A DNA stretch of 64,000 nucleotides from Xenorhabdus kozodoii (GCF_002632875.1 NZ_NJCX01000006.1:118935-182934); one strand, 5' to 3'. Positions 35,563-45,597 are shown, numbered from the stretch's first letter. The notes: a model not told the origin generated them from the letters alone. Made by a program: numbers and translations.

Positions 35563-35584
35563 TGCCCGAACTCCATTTCGGGCA
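35563..35584 (+). terminator. Terminator after uspE
   Basis: TGCCCGAA/TTCGGGCA arms with a short loop, followed by TTTATT. Confidence 0.8.
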
Positions 35585-35590
35585 TTTATT

Positions 35591-35737
35591 ACATCATTTC
35601 TGCGCTGCCACAAATACGGATTTTAGTTTCCACCACCTTGCGCATTGCCTCTTTACCCGGCGTGATGTATTTACGCGGATCGTTTGCATCAGGGTGTTCA
35701 GCAAAATATGCTTTAACTGCGTCGGCAAAAGCAATTT
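35591..35737 (-). pseudogene. Duplicated 3' end of kbaY
   Basis: About 147 nt nearly identical to the 3' end of the intact kbaY at about 38559-38705 (about ten differences by eye). Read on the minus strand it encodes the same C-terminal block ([28 protein letters not shown]). The similarity ends abruptly at GCAATTT; beyond it the island with the MFS and HExxH genes begins. The two copies therefore flank the island as direct repeats. Confidence 0.88.
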
Positions 35738-35763
35738 AGCGAAGAGTGCACAACTAAAACAAT

Positions 35764-37008
35764 TCATGAATTTGGATGGTAGGCTTTTGGATACAACTTA
35801 ATGTAATAATTATTTAATTCGATATCATCTAGCCGAGCCATTTTTTGAAAGTCTTTCGATATAAACACTGCGATTGCTGACGCAAATATAACCAATGAAA
35901 ATAAAGCTAACGACCATTCTAGATTGCCAGACTCAACCATCAAAGTTGAGAGCGCAATCCCAACAGGAATAGGAAGAATACATATCGCCAGAAAGATAGA
36001 TTCAAAAGATCCCCTTATGGAAGGTGGCGTTGCAGAGCAGCGGATCTTTGTTGTATTGATGTTGTATATCACGACCCCAAGTCCAGCAAAAAATAACCCT
36101 ACATACAAAGAAGCAACATTATTTATAATTAAAATTATTAACAGACTAAAGCCAACCAAGGAAATACTACACGCCGTAGCAACTCTTACGCCCAATATGT
36201 AATTTAATTTTCCACATACAACTATACTTCCTATAAACATTCCGATACCAAAAGTTGCTTCTGACAAACCAATCGTTAATGCAGAAAATTTATATTTCTC
36301 AACTACCAATATTGGAGTGATGTACATGAGTGTTGGTGTGAGAATGAAATTGGAAAGCGTGGAAACGATGACCAGCATCCTCTCAACCTTGTTTCCAAGC
36401 AAGGCGGTGATAGCCGCAGAACTTGAATAGCCAACCTCTTTGATCGCAACTTTATTGGTCTTAATTGATAAGAACATTGCGACAGAGATACCAACAGATA
36501 CTGTCAAGATAAGCACAGTTTGATCTGCAGAAAACGATTTAATAACCACCCCTGAAATTGCAGCACCTAGTACCGTATTAATGGAGTTGACAAAACCTCT
36601 TATTCTAAAAGCTCTTTCTATACTATCACTCTTATAGAGATCAGGGATAATACTTGCGCCAATTGGCTGTATGGCAATACAAAGTAGTGAAGTGATAATA
36701 TAGATAGAGCCTAATTTTAAAGGTTCGGTAGTTCCATCAATGTTTAAAATAATGAGACACATAAAGCTGGTAATTGAACAAAAAACGGGGATTATATTTT
36801 TACTTACTCTTTCTGAAAATAGCCCCAGAACGATTAATGTACTGACTTGCACTAACCAAGATAAGGAAATAAACCACCCCAACTCTACCTTTAGTGCGTA
36901 GATTTCTATCATAACCCAAGAAAGCAACATCCCTATAGCTCGACAAGAGGAAGTAAAAATGACATCAGCCGCTTGATACAAGTAAAAACTTTTATGCTTC
37001 ACTATCAT
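35764..37008 (-). CDS. MFS transporter of the flanked island
   Basis: About 414 residues with 12 hydrophobic segments and a short polar C-terminus. MFS signs are weak but present (GLFSERVSKNIIPVF in place of motif A; GASIIPDLYKSDSIERAFRIRGFVNS at the end of helix 4-5, as in MFS exporters of the MdtH/enterobactin-exporter kind). The start overlaps the 3' end of the HExxH-CMD gene; a GTG at 37002 is the best spaced from AAGGA and an ATG at 37008 is close. Translational coupling suggests it exports whatever the HExxH protein produces. Confidence 0.78.
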   Translation of the reverse strand: MIVKHKSFYLYQAADVIFTSSCRAIGMLLSWVMIEIYALKVELGWFISLSWLVQVSTLIVLGLFSERVSKNIIPVFCSITSFMCLIILNIDGTTEPLKLGSIYIITSLLCIAIQPIGASIIPDLYKSDSIERAFRIRGFVNSINTVLGAAISGVVIKSFSADQTVLILTVSVGISVAMFLSIKTNKVAIKEVGYSSSAAITALLGNKVERMLVIVSTLSNFILTPTLMYITPILVVEKYKFSALTIGLSEATFGIGMFIGSIVVCGKLNYILGVRVATACSISLVGFSLLIILIINNVASLYVGLFFAGLGVVIYNINTTKIRCSATPPSIRGSFESIFLAICILPIPVGIALSTLMVESGNLEWSLALFSLVIFASAIAVFISKDFQKMARLDDIELNNYYIKLYPKAYHPNS

Positions 37009-38358
37009 TTCCTTTTTGGAATTTTTCCCATGTTTCATTGAAAATTACAGCAGCATTCATAGCCCTAGTGAAACCTGAAAAAATCGAATTTTGGATCAAT
37101 ATTTCTTCTAAATCTTCTTTAGTGAATCCCATTTTGTATGCGGCGTAGCTCTGAAACGATAATTGTCTCTCAGCACCTCCTATCGCAACCAGTGCAGAGA
37201 GAGTTGCTATGTGTCTTTCTCTCGTTGTCAACAGATCCCTTTGGTAGGCATCTTGATATATGCCTCTTATTAATCTCTCCACAAGATTTGGTGCGATTGG
37301 ATATAGATCATTTCTAAGCCTCCTAAGTGAATCTCCATTGAATTTTTCCATTATTTCAATGGTTTTTTCATCTAGTGAATCAATAAATTTCATATCTAAT
37401 AGACTTATATCATTGTTACAACCGTCAATAAAATCTTTGCCCAAGACGGACAATCGACCTTTTTCGCTAATAACAGAATAACAATCTTTAAATTGAGATA
37501 TGTTTTTTCTAAAAATTATTCTTGCATTATTGTCATCTGGATTAGAAATGACGACTTTATTAAAAAAACATGCTATTCTATACAGAACAAAGGCAGCATG
37601 ATAAATGCCATTCATTGTTCTTAGCCCAGTTCTAAGAGGAGATGGATACTTCTCACTGTCATCATTCAAAATAATTTCATCGTGTATCATTATAGAAAGA
37701 AGAATCTGATGTGCAGATTCGTGTATGATCTTATCAACAAGAAAATACAAGTCAGAATTGCATGTTTTTTCATTAATAAAAACTGTTCCTAGCTTATTAA
37801 AATCACTCCCAGAGTACACTACTTCCCCATCATTTTCCTGAGTTTTAAATATAAAGAATTCATCAACAATATTCATTATTTCAATATATAATTCATAATC
37901 GGTGTTAGATATAAACCTAAAGGCTTCATCTAGTTTTTCCTTGATAAAATCCTCTCTACCGATTTTAATTGGCGTATACTTAAATTTGTATACGTCGTCA
38001 TTTATATTTGAGTAGAAATAAAACAATTCTTTTCGTAAGCATACTTCATTGCCTATAATTATCTTACTATCTAACCTCTTGTCTAAAAAGCCAATCAGGT
38101 TGAAACATTGTTGTATACGTGAAATTGACTTATTTTCAATGCCCTTGCCAATCTCTTTGACTATATAAAATAAAAATCCACTAGAGTATGACTCATTGCT
38201 GCCTCATCAATAAATTCAACCACACATTGTTTAACTTTAGGATCTAGAATTTCTTCACAAACATCTAATACATATTGAAGAGAACAAATGACGTTTTGTT
38301 GTGTGTGTTTTTTGAGGTAAATAGACTGATCTTTGTTTGGTTGGCGACTGAATTTCAT
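36992..38358 (-). pseudogene. HExxH (putative 2OG peptide beta-hydroxylase)-CMD fusion gene, apparently frameshifted near its 5' end
   Basis: The main frame (TTG 38026 to 36992, 344 aa) has HESAH at 102-106, then SPLRTGLRTMNGIYHAAFVLYR (His143, Arg150), the pattern of 'HExxH motif' peptide-modification proteins now regarded as 2-oxoglutarate-dependent beta-hydroxylases. Residues 245-335 form a carboxymuconolactone-decarboxylase/AhpD-like domain (TTRERHIATLSALVAIGG, then GFTRAMNAAVIF). The main frame stays open upstream to about 38205 with no ATG, while an upstream frame with its own ATG at 38358 (AAGGGA site) runs 65 codons to a stop at 38161. Joining them with one added base in the T-run at about 38175 gives one protein of roughly 455 residues. 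It may be a true mutation, a sequencing error, or recoding; the catalytic part is intact either way. Confidence 0.6.
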
Positions 38359-38373
38359 ATGATCCCTTAACAA

Positions 38374-38555
38374 GAATAAACAACCATAAGGTTGTGAAAT
38401 AAGAATTAGTTTTTGGAGTTGCGGCTTAACTCATAAATTTGTCGAGCAATATTTACTCTACAAAAATAGAACAGAAAATTCAGGTTACTGGCTCTGAGAA
38501 TGGGCATAAATCCCTAACAAAAGAATCTCCATCACAGCCAAAAAACGGGTTGCGC
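38374..38555. other. Gap between the island and kbaY
   Basis: A plus-strand frame from 38439 runs into kbaY antisense and is not convincing. The right end of the island should lie here. Confidence 0.35.
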
Positions 38556-39419
<864 letters not shown>

Positions 39420-39854
39420 TCAGATACCATCAATACCTTGTATTGCCTGTTTTTCACGCCGTTGCTCATGCCACAGGCTAGTCAGTCCGCGATGCCCGCA
39501 CTCCAGTGCCATATCGCGAAATTCGGTTGCTGTTATACCGCCACGTTCAAGCATCATTTCCACCACCATTTGCATATTTGTACCGGTAATGACCTGATAC
39601 GCAGGATGATTTAATGTTATCTGGGAAGCCTGTCTGAACGGAGATCCGCCGAGCAGATCAGTGAGAAAAACCAGTCCTTTTCCCTGATCACACTGGCGAC
39701 ACGCGGCCGCCAGTGCTTTTTTCAGTGTTTCGGTACACATTCCCTCTGAAAAATCCACCGCCACACACTGTTCTTGTGAACCGATGACCTGTTCTACTGC
39801 CTGCAATAAGCCACTGGCAAAACCGCCATGGCCGGTTATCACTACACCTAACAT
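39420..39854 (-). CDS. agaF: PTS EIIA component, mannose family (AgaF-like)
   Basis: 144 residues; the phosphorylated His is in VVITGHGGFASGL near the N-terminus, and the FLTDLLGGSPFRQA segment is the typical active-site Asp/Ser region of Man-family EIIA. It accepts phosphate from HPr and passes it to EIIB. AAGGAG lies upstream of the ATG. It is encoded as a separate protein rather than as an EIIAB fusion, as in aga systems. Confidence 0.9.
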   Translation of the reverse strand: MLGVVITGHGGFASGLLQAVEQVIGSQEQCVAVDFSEGMCTETLKKALAAACRQCDQGKGLVFLTDLLGGSPFRQASQITLNHPAYQVITGTNMQMVVEMMLERGGITATEFRDMALECGHRGLTSLWHEQRREKQAIQGIDGI

Positions 39855-39863
39855 CAGCGCTCC

Positions 39864-40724
39864 TTATAGAAAACCGACTAACTTACCCGCAACCCCGAAC
39901 ACCACGGTGATGCCAATCAGCTTCACCGGCGATATTCCCTTCTTCATCAGCCAGTAAACCAGCAGAGTAAAAGCCAGGGGCAACAGGTTAGGCATCAGTT
40001 TATCCAATACCTCCGTCTGTAGAGCGACCTTGGCCTCGCCAGCCTTCATTATCAATGGTGTGGAAAGGTGAACATAGGAAGCCACCAGTGCGCCTATCAC
40101 GGTCATCCCGACAATTGAAGCAGCATGGGAGATGTTCTTGGTATGCACTTTCAGCATGGCAATCGCTTTAGTGCCTGCCCGATAACCGTAATGGGCCAGT
40201 CCGAAACGCAGGGCAAAGTGCACGATGTTGAACATCAACAGAAAAATAATCGGCCCGAATAAACTGCCTTGGAGCGCCAGAGAAACACCGATGCCGGCAC
40301 AAATCGGCAATAGCGTCAACCAGAACAAGGCATCACCGATCCCGCCCAGAGGCCCCATTAATGCAACTTTCACTGCACGGATGGTGGGCACTCTTTCTTT
40401 ATTCTTTTCCATCGCCAGCACAAGCCCAGACAGAAAAGTGACGTCAAAGGGGTGGAGATTGATAAACTCCATATGCATTTTCATGGAGTTGGATAAGTCC
40501 TGTGGATTTTTATGGATTTTGCGCAGTGCCGGTATCAGGGTATATAGCCAGCCCCCCGCCTGCATACGTTCATAGTTAAACGATGCCTGCAATAATAGTG
40601 AGCGTAGCGCCATGACGTTAATATCATAGTTTGTCAGTTCAGGACTGGGCTGACTATCGATATAGTCGTCCCGAACAACCTGGCTGTCTGCCACCTGAAC
40701 TTCATCAGAGTCATCAAATGCCAT
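39864..40724 (-). CDS. agaE: PTS EIID component, mannose family (AgaE-like)
   Basis: 286 residues. The EIID hallmark AGGWLYTLIPALRKIHKNPQDL is near the N-terminus, followed by HPFDVTFLSGLVLAMEK and VALMGPLGGIGDALFW. Membrane segments lie in the second half and end VFGVAGKLVGFL. Together with EIIC it forms the sugar channel for galactosamine or N-acetylgalactosamine. The start overlaps the end of the EIIC gene by 11 nt; RBS AGGAGA. Confidence 0.9.
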   Translation of the reverse strand: MAFDDSDEVQVADSQVVRDDYIDSQPSPELTNYDINVMALRSLLLQASFNYERMQAGGWLYTLIPALRKIHKNPQDLSNSMKMHMEFINLHPFDVTFLSGLVLAMEKNKERVPTIRAVKVALMGPLGGIGDALFWLTLLPICAGIGVSLALQGSLFGPIIFLLMFNIVHFALRFGLAHYGYRAGTKAIAMLKVHTKNISHAASIVGMTVIGALVASYVHLSTPLIMKAGEAKVALQTEVLDKLMPNLLPLAFTLLVYWLMKKGISPVKLIGITVVFGVAGKLVGFL

Positions 40725-41481
40725 CGTTCATCTCCTGTGTGGTAACACCCTGATTGTCGTCACGGGTACGGTGAAAGAAATCAATCAGTGCGATTGCGAA
40801 CGCGCCGAGTGCGACTGCAATAATCGGCATTTTCAGGAAAGTGACAGAAATAAAACCCAGAATAAAGTAAGCCACGTAAGTTTTTTTCATCATTAACTTC
40901 ATCAGTAATGAGAAACCGATAGCCGGCATCATTCCCCCGGCGACCGCAAGTCCATCAAGTAACCATTGTGGCGCTTTCTGAACGATTTCACTCGCGACAT
41001 CTGCACCGAAATAAATGGGCAGGAAAGCAACAATGAAGTAGAAGAAGAATAAAATGAGAATACCGAAGTAGTTGACCCATTCGACGCCACGCCAGTTCAG
41101 TTTTTTCACCATATCATCGCACTTGTGCATCATTGGTGAATAGAGGGTAAATAACAGGGTAATACAGCCCTGTACAGCTATCGAAAATGGCACAGCGATG
41201 CCGATTGCCACTTTCGGATCGGCATGGGTCATGATCGCAAATGCTGTCCCAATTACTCCGCCGATAACCACGTTAGGTGGCTGCGCGCCGGCCAGCGGAA
41301 CCATTCCCATCCAGACCAGTTCCAGTGTTCCGCCAACCAACAGCCCCGTCTGTACATCGCCTAAGATCAGTCCAACCAAAGGGCCAATGACCACAGGCCG
41401 GTGAATGTGTGTCAGCCCATTGAACAAATCAACCCCGGCTATCCCTGCCAGAAAGGCTATAAGTAGTGCATCAGTAAGCAT
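40714..41481 (-). CDS. agaW: PTS EIIC component, mannose/sorbose family (AgaW-like)
   Basis: 255-residue integral membrane protein with seven to eight hydrophobic stretches. Signature blocks are HRPVVIGPLVGLILGDVQTGLLVGG near the N-terminus, GAQPPNVVIGGVIGTAFAI, and GGMMPAIGFSLLMKLM. It is the sugar-translocating unit partnering EIID. GAGGAGG ribosome site. Confidence 0.91.
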   Translation of the reverse strand: MLTDALLIAFLAGIAGVDLFNGLTHIHRPVVIGPLVGLILGDVQTGLLVGGTLELVWMGMVPLAGAQPPNVVIGGVIGTAFAIMTHADPKVAIGIAVPFSIAVQGCITLLFTLYSPMMHKCDDMVKKLNWRGVEWVNYFGILILFFFYFIVAFLPIYFGADVASEIVQKAPQWLLDGLAVAGGMMPAIGFSLLMKLMMKKTYVAYFILGFISVTFLKMPIIAVALGAFAIALIDFFHRTRDDNQGVTTQEMNDGI

Positions 41482-41491
41482 ACTGACCTCC

Positions 41492-41974
41492 TCAGCTAAT
41501 CAGCTTAGAGACAGGTTCACCCGCTTCATCCGGCACCCGACGGATTTCGCAAATGACGCCTAATTTATCCAACTCACGAAATGCATTGACATCAGCATCA
41601 TTAACAGAAACCGTTTTGTGGATCTGTTTTTTTCCTTCCGAGAAATGCATATTTCCGACATTGACAAATTTGATAGGGATACCTCCTTTAACCAGGGTGA
41701 GTACATCCTGAGGCGTTTTGCAGACAATAAAAATTTTCTGCCTGTCCGCTGCCTTGTGGATGACATCAACGGTTTTTTGCAATGTGAAATAGCGGGTCTG
41801 CATACCCTCGGAAACCACCATATCCATTAAAGATTGTGCAATAGGATCGGCTGCGGCTTCATCATTTGCGACCACAATTAAATTCGCACCCAGTGAATTT
41901 GCCCAGGTCACACCAACCTGACCATGAATCAGACGGTTATCGATTCGGGTCATCAATATATTTGGGGTAGACAT
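41492..41974 (-). CDS. agaV: PTS EIIB component, mannose family (AgaV-like)
   Basis: 160 residues from the ATG at 41974, which has AATAGGAG upstream; the longer frame to 42058 overlaps agaS and lacks homology. The phosphorylated His17 is in RIDNRLIHGQVGVTW, the Man-family EIIB active site. It takes phosphate from AgaF and gives it to the sugar. Near the C-terminus, KFVNVGNMHFSEGKKQIHKTV is typical of the B domain. Confidence 0.92.
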   Translation of the reverse strand: MSTPNILMTRIDNRLIHGQVGVTWANSLGANLIVVANDEAAADPIAQSLMDMVVSEGMQTRYFTLQKTVDVIHKAADRQKIFIVCKTPQDVLTLVKGGIPIKFVNVGNMHFSEGKKQIHKTVSVNDADVNAFRELDKLGVICEIRRVPDEAGEPVSKLIS

Positions 41975-41988
41975 ACTCACTCCTATTA

Positions 41989-43143
41989 TTATTTTGTGTG
42001 TTGGCAAGGGTATAGCTGGACACCTTTTACAACCCGATTGACTTCCCCGGTCGGACAAGGATTATCAGGTGATAAGCCATGTGCCAGCGAGGTATTGAAT
42101 GCCAGCAACTGGAAAAAGATCAGATACGGGAAGATCAGCCAGGCATCAGGAAGCCCGCGGTTTAATTCAACGGCTCCTGGTAATGGCAGGCCGCTAAGCG
42201 GAATAATCTGTTTTGCCTGTTCATCATGTTTGAGTTCATTGAGCAGATCGAGATCATAACGGCGGCAATACGCTTCAGACGACAACATGATGACAACTAA
42301 AGTATTGTTATCGATCATGAACTTAGGCCCATGACGCACGCCGAGTGTCGAGTCAAAACGAGTTGCCACTTTCCCGGCTGTCAGTTCGAGCATTTTCAGG
42401 GCGCCTTCTTCCGCGATACCGGTAAAACAGCCGGAACCTAATGCAACCATTCGGCTAAAACCGGACTGTGATATTTTCTGAACCAACGGCAACCATGCTG
42501 CCAGGCCTTTTTCACAAAGAGCCGCCACCTCCTTGACTGACTTCTCGGCTTGTGCAAAATCCAATTTGCCAAGCAGTAGCAACGTCGCCAACGCCATACA
42601 ACTGAAACTGGATGTCATGGCAAAACTACGATCATGGGAACCTTTCGGCATAATAAGCGAGCAAGCATTGCTCTTATTTTCTGCATAACGGGCAAGTGCG
42701 CCATCAGGGTTACAGCTAAGCGTTAAATGGTAGACATCCCCCACCCCTTGATCCGCCAGTTTGATTGCCCCGATGCTTTCCGGGCTGTTACCGGAACGTG
42801 CATAGGAAACCAGTAAGGTCGGGCGCTGTTTTTCAAGATATTGCCAGGGTGTTGGTACAATATCCGTTGATGCATAGGCGTAGACATTTAACCCGCAATG
42901 TTCACGTAACCACGGCGCCATCGCTTTACCGACAAAAGCGGAAGAGCCAGCACCACAGAGGACAATCTGTAAATCCGGCTTACCTAACAATGAAGACAAA
43001 AACGGCTGCCACTGTGCCGCACTGTCTTTCAGTTCACGATAGAGTTCACGCCATAAACGGGGTTGATAGGCAATCTCTTCGGCGGTAAACAGTGCATGGT
43101 GTTCTTCCAGCCATGATGGTGGATATGACAGTATCGTCCTCAT
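41989..43143 (-). CDS. agaS: AgaS, SIS-domain galactosamine-6-phosphate deaminase/isomerase
   Basis: 384 residues from the ATG at 43143; GGGGAG of the preceding stop region serves as ribosome site. It has two SIS domains: the first with LCGAGSSAFVGKA and SYARSGNSPES, the second with MVALGSGCFTGIAEEGALKMLELTAG and RHGPKFMID. In E. coli AgaS deaminates galactosamine-6-phosphate to tagatose-6-phosphate. The gene starts right after kbaZ (TAG, then C-ATG). Confidence 0.92.
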   Translation of the reverse strand: MRTILSYPPSWLEEHHALFTAEEIAYQPRLWRELYRELKDSAAQWQPFLSSLLGKPDLQIVLCGAGSSAFVGKAMAPWLREHCGLNVYAYASTDIVPTPWQYLEKQRPTLLVSYARSGNSPESIGAIKLADQGVGDVYHLTLSCNPDGALARYAENKSNACSLIMPKGSHDRSFAMTSSFSCMALATLLLLGKLDFAQAEKSVKEVAALCEKGLAAWLPLVQKISQSGFSRMVALGSGCFTGIAEEGALKMLELTAGKVATRFDSTLGVRHGPKFMIDNNTLVVIMLSSEAYCRRYDLDLLNELKHDEQAKQIIPLSGLPLPGAVELNRGLPDAWLIFPYLIFFQLLAFNTSLAHGLSPDNPCPTGEVNRVVKGVQLYPCQHTK

Positions 43144-43144
43144 G

Positions 43145-44434
43145 CTACTCCCCTTCACCCTGCCCTTCGCATGCCAATGCGTACTGAAGTAAAACGGTTC
43201 TTACTTTATCCATCACCCACGCTTTCGGATCATGCCCTAATCGTCCTCCTTTTATTGCCCTGACTTGCTCGGGCAGATACTGACTTAGCATTGATAGAGG
43301 TATTGGGTGATTACGCAAGTTATTCAATAGCTTATTGACTGCTGCTTCTGCCTCTGGCTCCGTCCAGTAGTAACGGATGCGGTCACTAAGGCTGTATTGG
43401 CGGTCAATATATTGCTGATGTGCATTGCCCTTATAATAAGGACGCCAGTGTTCAGGCTTTTCCTGCATAATTTGCTCCAGCGTATCGTGCAGATGGGCGG
43501 CATTCAGCTCGCCATTCCATTCACGGTCTAGCTTATCGAGGGCAAATAAACCTTCACGCAAGGCAAATGTCAGTGCAGGCCCCACCTTTAGGATGGCAAA
43601 GTGATCACGCACTAATTCACGGTAAGCACTTGGCGTCTGATAATCCGTAGAATGCGCCTCATAGACCAGATGAGGGACGGTTTCGATAAACTGGCTTAAT
43701 TCTTGTGTCCTTGCTGGCTGATAATATTCAACATTATGATGATCAAACTCGACGCCGGGCTGAACGACAAGGCCAATGACCCGCGGCCAAACATCGGCCA
43801 AACCGTGCTCTTTCCATGCATATTGATGAATTTTCAGCGTTTTTTCTGCTGCCTGAGATGAAGTCACCTGCATCCCCGCGATTGACGTTTTGGCCCCCCC
43901 CGGAACAGGCACTTCGGTGCCAATCACATAAACAGGGCGTTCACCGCCGTGCGCTTGCCAACTGCGCTCAGCAACTTGGCACAACCTTGCTGCACGGGAC
44001 GCCACGATTGCATCACTGAGCGGCACTGGATCATCAATGCAGGACATCGAACAATCGAGATGAATTTTCCGGAAACCTGCTGCGACATAATCGTAAATCA
44101 GCGTTTCAGAAAGCTGCATTGCCTCTTGCGCGCTACGGTTCTGCCACGCATTAGGCCCCAGATGGTCACCACCGAGCCAGATTCTTTCGCGGGGAAGATC
44201 TATTTTGTCAGCCATTCTCCAGACCATTTCACGAAAACCTGCCGGTTGCATTCCGGTATAACCACCGAATTGATTAACCTGGTTAGAGGTTGCTTCAATA
44301 AGTACCGAAGAATTTCTCTCTTTGGCAAAACGGATTGCACTTTCCAACACCCAGGGATGTGCCGAACAGACAGAGTAAACGCCAACGTTCTCGCCGGATT
44401 TATGGCGACGGATCAACTGCAATAGCGGTTGCAT
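43145..44434 (-). CDS. kbaZ: Tagatose-bisphosphate aldolase accessory subunit
   Basis: 429 residues of the GatZ/KbaZ family: N-terminal GENVGVYSVCSAHPWVLESAI, RIWLGGDHLGPNAWQ, KIHLDCSMSC, and YVIGTEVPVPGGA. The subunit stabilises the catalytic KbaY and is needed for full activity; it has lost catalytic function itself. It is the first structural gene after agaR. Confidence 0.92.
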   Translation of the reverse strand: MQPLLQLIRRHKSGENVGVYSVCSAHPWVLESAIRFAKERNSSVLIEATSNQVNQFGGYTGMQPAGFREMVWRMADKIDLPRERIWLGGDHLGPNAWQNRSAQEAMQLSETLIYDYVAAGFRKIHLDCSMSCIDDPVPLSDAIVASRAARLCQVAERSWQAHGGERPVYVIGTEVPVPGGAKTSIAGMQVTSSQAAEKTLKIHQYAWKEHGLADVWPRVIGLVVQPGVEFDHHNVEYYQPARTQELSQFIETVPHLVYEAHSTDYQTPSAYRELVRDHFAILKVGPALTFALREGLFALDKLDREWNGELNAAHLHDTLEQIMQEKPEHWRPYYKGNAHQQYIDRQYSLSDRIRYYWTEPEAEAAVNKLLNNLRNHPIPLSMLSQYLPEQVRAIKGGRLGHDPKAWVMDKVRTVLLQYALACEGQGEGE

Positions 44435-44476
44435 AGTATCTCCAGGCTATTCAGATAGGGTTAGAAAAAAGATGAC

Positions 44477-45250
44477 TTATTCATCAACGACAAGGACGTC
44501 GACACCAAAACCCGTCAGCGCCTGCCGATAATGTGAAGGAATACGGCTATCGGTTATCAGGCGATGAATTTGTCTGGCCTCACGTATCAGGCAAAAACTC
44601 TTGCGCCCGAATTTTGTACCGTCAGCAACGGCAATGATTTGATGGGCAACATCACACATGATCCGATTAAGGTGAGCTTCACCGCTATTCGGCGTGGTAA
44701 TTCCAGCGTCAATATCAAAACCGTCCACCCCAAGAAATAGGATGTCAAAACGATATTGCGATAACTGCTGTTCCGCTGCCGAACCATAGAGGGAGTAAGA
44801 ATTTTTGCGTATATGTCCGCCGAGAACCATGACATCTACGTTGTCGAAACTTGCCAGTTCATATGCGATATTGAGGGCATTGGTCATTACGACGAGATCA
44901 CGGTAATTTTTCAGGAAGGGAACGATTTCCGCGGTTGTAGAGCCTGAATCGATGATCAGGGTATTGCCATTATTGACAAACTCCGCCGCTTTTTTGGCAA
45001 TGCGGGTTTTAATTTCCCGATCTATCCGTCCCTTAACCTGTAAAGGCCGGTCAAAGGCAAATTTATGGTTGACCATAGCCCCGCCATACGAGCGAAGTGC
45101 GCAGCCTTTCTTTTCCAGATAGCGTAAATCATTACGGATAGTGACACTGGATACATCAAACTGTTTGCTCAGTGTATCGACCCTGACCCTGCTTTCTTGG
45201 CAGAGAATATCGATAATTGCTTCACGTCTTTTTACGGTATCGAGACTCAT
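44477..45250 (-). CDS. agaR: AgaR, DeoR-family repressor of the aga operon
   Basis: 257 residues. The N-terminal DeoR helix-turn-helix is RREAIIDILCQESRVRVDTLSKQFDVSSVTIRNDL, followed by the sugar-phosphate sensor domain with LIIDSGSTTAEI, VMVLGGHIR and FLGVDGFDIDAGITTPN. It represses galactosamine-utilisation genes and is released by an amino sugar phosphate. Candidate operators lie upstream. Confidence 0.9.
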   Translation of the reverse strand: MSLDTVKRREAIIDILCQESRVRVDTLSKQFDVSSVTIRNDLRYLEKKGCALRSYGGAMVNHKFAFDRPLQVKGRIDREIKTRIAKKAAEFVNNGNTLIIDSGSTTAEIVPFLKNYRDLVVMTNALNIAYELASFDNVDVMVLGGHIRKNSYSLYGSAAEQQLSQYRFDILFLGVDGFDIDAGITTPNSGEAHLNRIMCDVAHQIIAVADGTKFGRKSFCLIREARQIHRLITDSRIPSHYRQALTGFGVDVLVVDE

Positions 45251-45371
45251 TATGTTCTACTCCTGAAAACAGGATTTACCATGCCAACAACATGCCTGAA
45301 TTACAGCAGAGTAGGACAAACGAAAATGTGATCCTTATTGAAGTTCATTTTTAGCGCAAAATGCCCCAAAA

Positions 45372-45392
45372 AACCTTTCATTTCCCTTCAAG
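45372..45392. promoter_or_regulatory. Candidate AgaR operator 1
   Basis: AACCTTTCATTTCCCTTCAA fits the E. coli AgaR consensus as I recall it (TTTC-RTTT-YRTTT type). It is one of three similar sites within 120 nt upstream of agaR. Confidence 0.5.
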
Positions 45393-45401
45393 TAGAAAGA
45401 A

Positions 45402-45422
45402 TAACCTTTCATTTGGCTTGTC
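45402..45422. promoter_or_regulatory. Candidate AgaR operator 2
   Basis: TAACCTTTCATTTGGCTTGT repeats the core of operator 1 in the same orientation, 30 nt away, about three helical turns. Confidence 0.5.
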
Positions 45423-45469
45423 TATTTTTTGTAAAAAGGTAGTAAAAAGCGAGAACTAAAGAAATTTAA

Positions 45470-45490
45470 AAAATTAACAACGAAAGGTGC
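45470..45490. promoter_or_regulatory. Candidate AgaR operator 3 (inverted)
   Basis: On the minus strand CACCTTTCGTTGTTAATTT has the same CCTTTC-RTT core in opposite orientation. Confidence 0.4.
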
Positions 45491-45528
45491 AGGCATGAAT
45501 GCAGGAGTGAGGGGTGTCAATATATGAA

Positions 45529-45542
45529 GTGATTAAGATCAC
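45529..45542. promoter_or_regulatory. Possible CRP site
   Basis: GTGATTAAGATCAC is a GTGA-N6-TCAC match. It lies about 280 nt from agaR and beyond the three AgaR-like sites, which would suit catabolite activation of a promoter in this gap. Confidence 0.4.
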
Positions 45543-45597
45543 ATTACTGAAAATAAGGGGGCATATTTACTGACAGACTATCACAAGTCATCATCTT

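Noticed and set aside
38165..38185. Programmed -1 ribosomal frameshift at the T-rich stretch
   Set aside because: The stretch does not form a proper X-XXY-YYZ slippery heptamer in the upstream frame, and no downstream stimulatory structure is obvious. Mutation or sequencing error is simpler.
38161..38358. The 65-codon ORF upstream of the HExxH gene as a RiPP precursor peptide
   Set aside because: It has no leader/core organisation, ends inside the open frame of the HExxH gene, and that gene has no ATG of its own. A frameshifted N-terminus explains both better.
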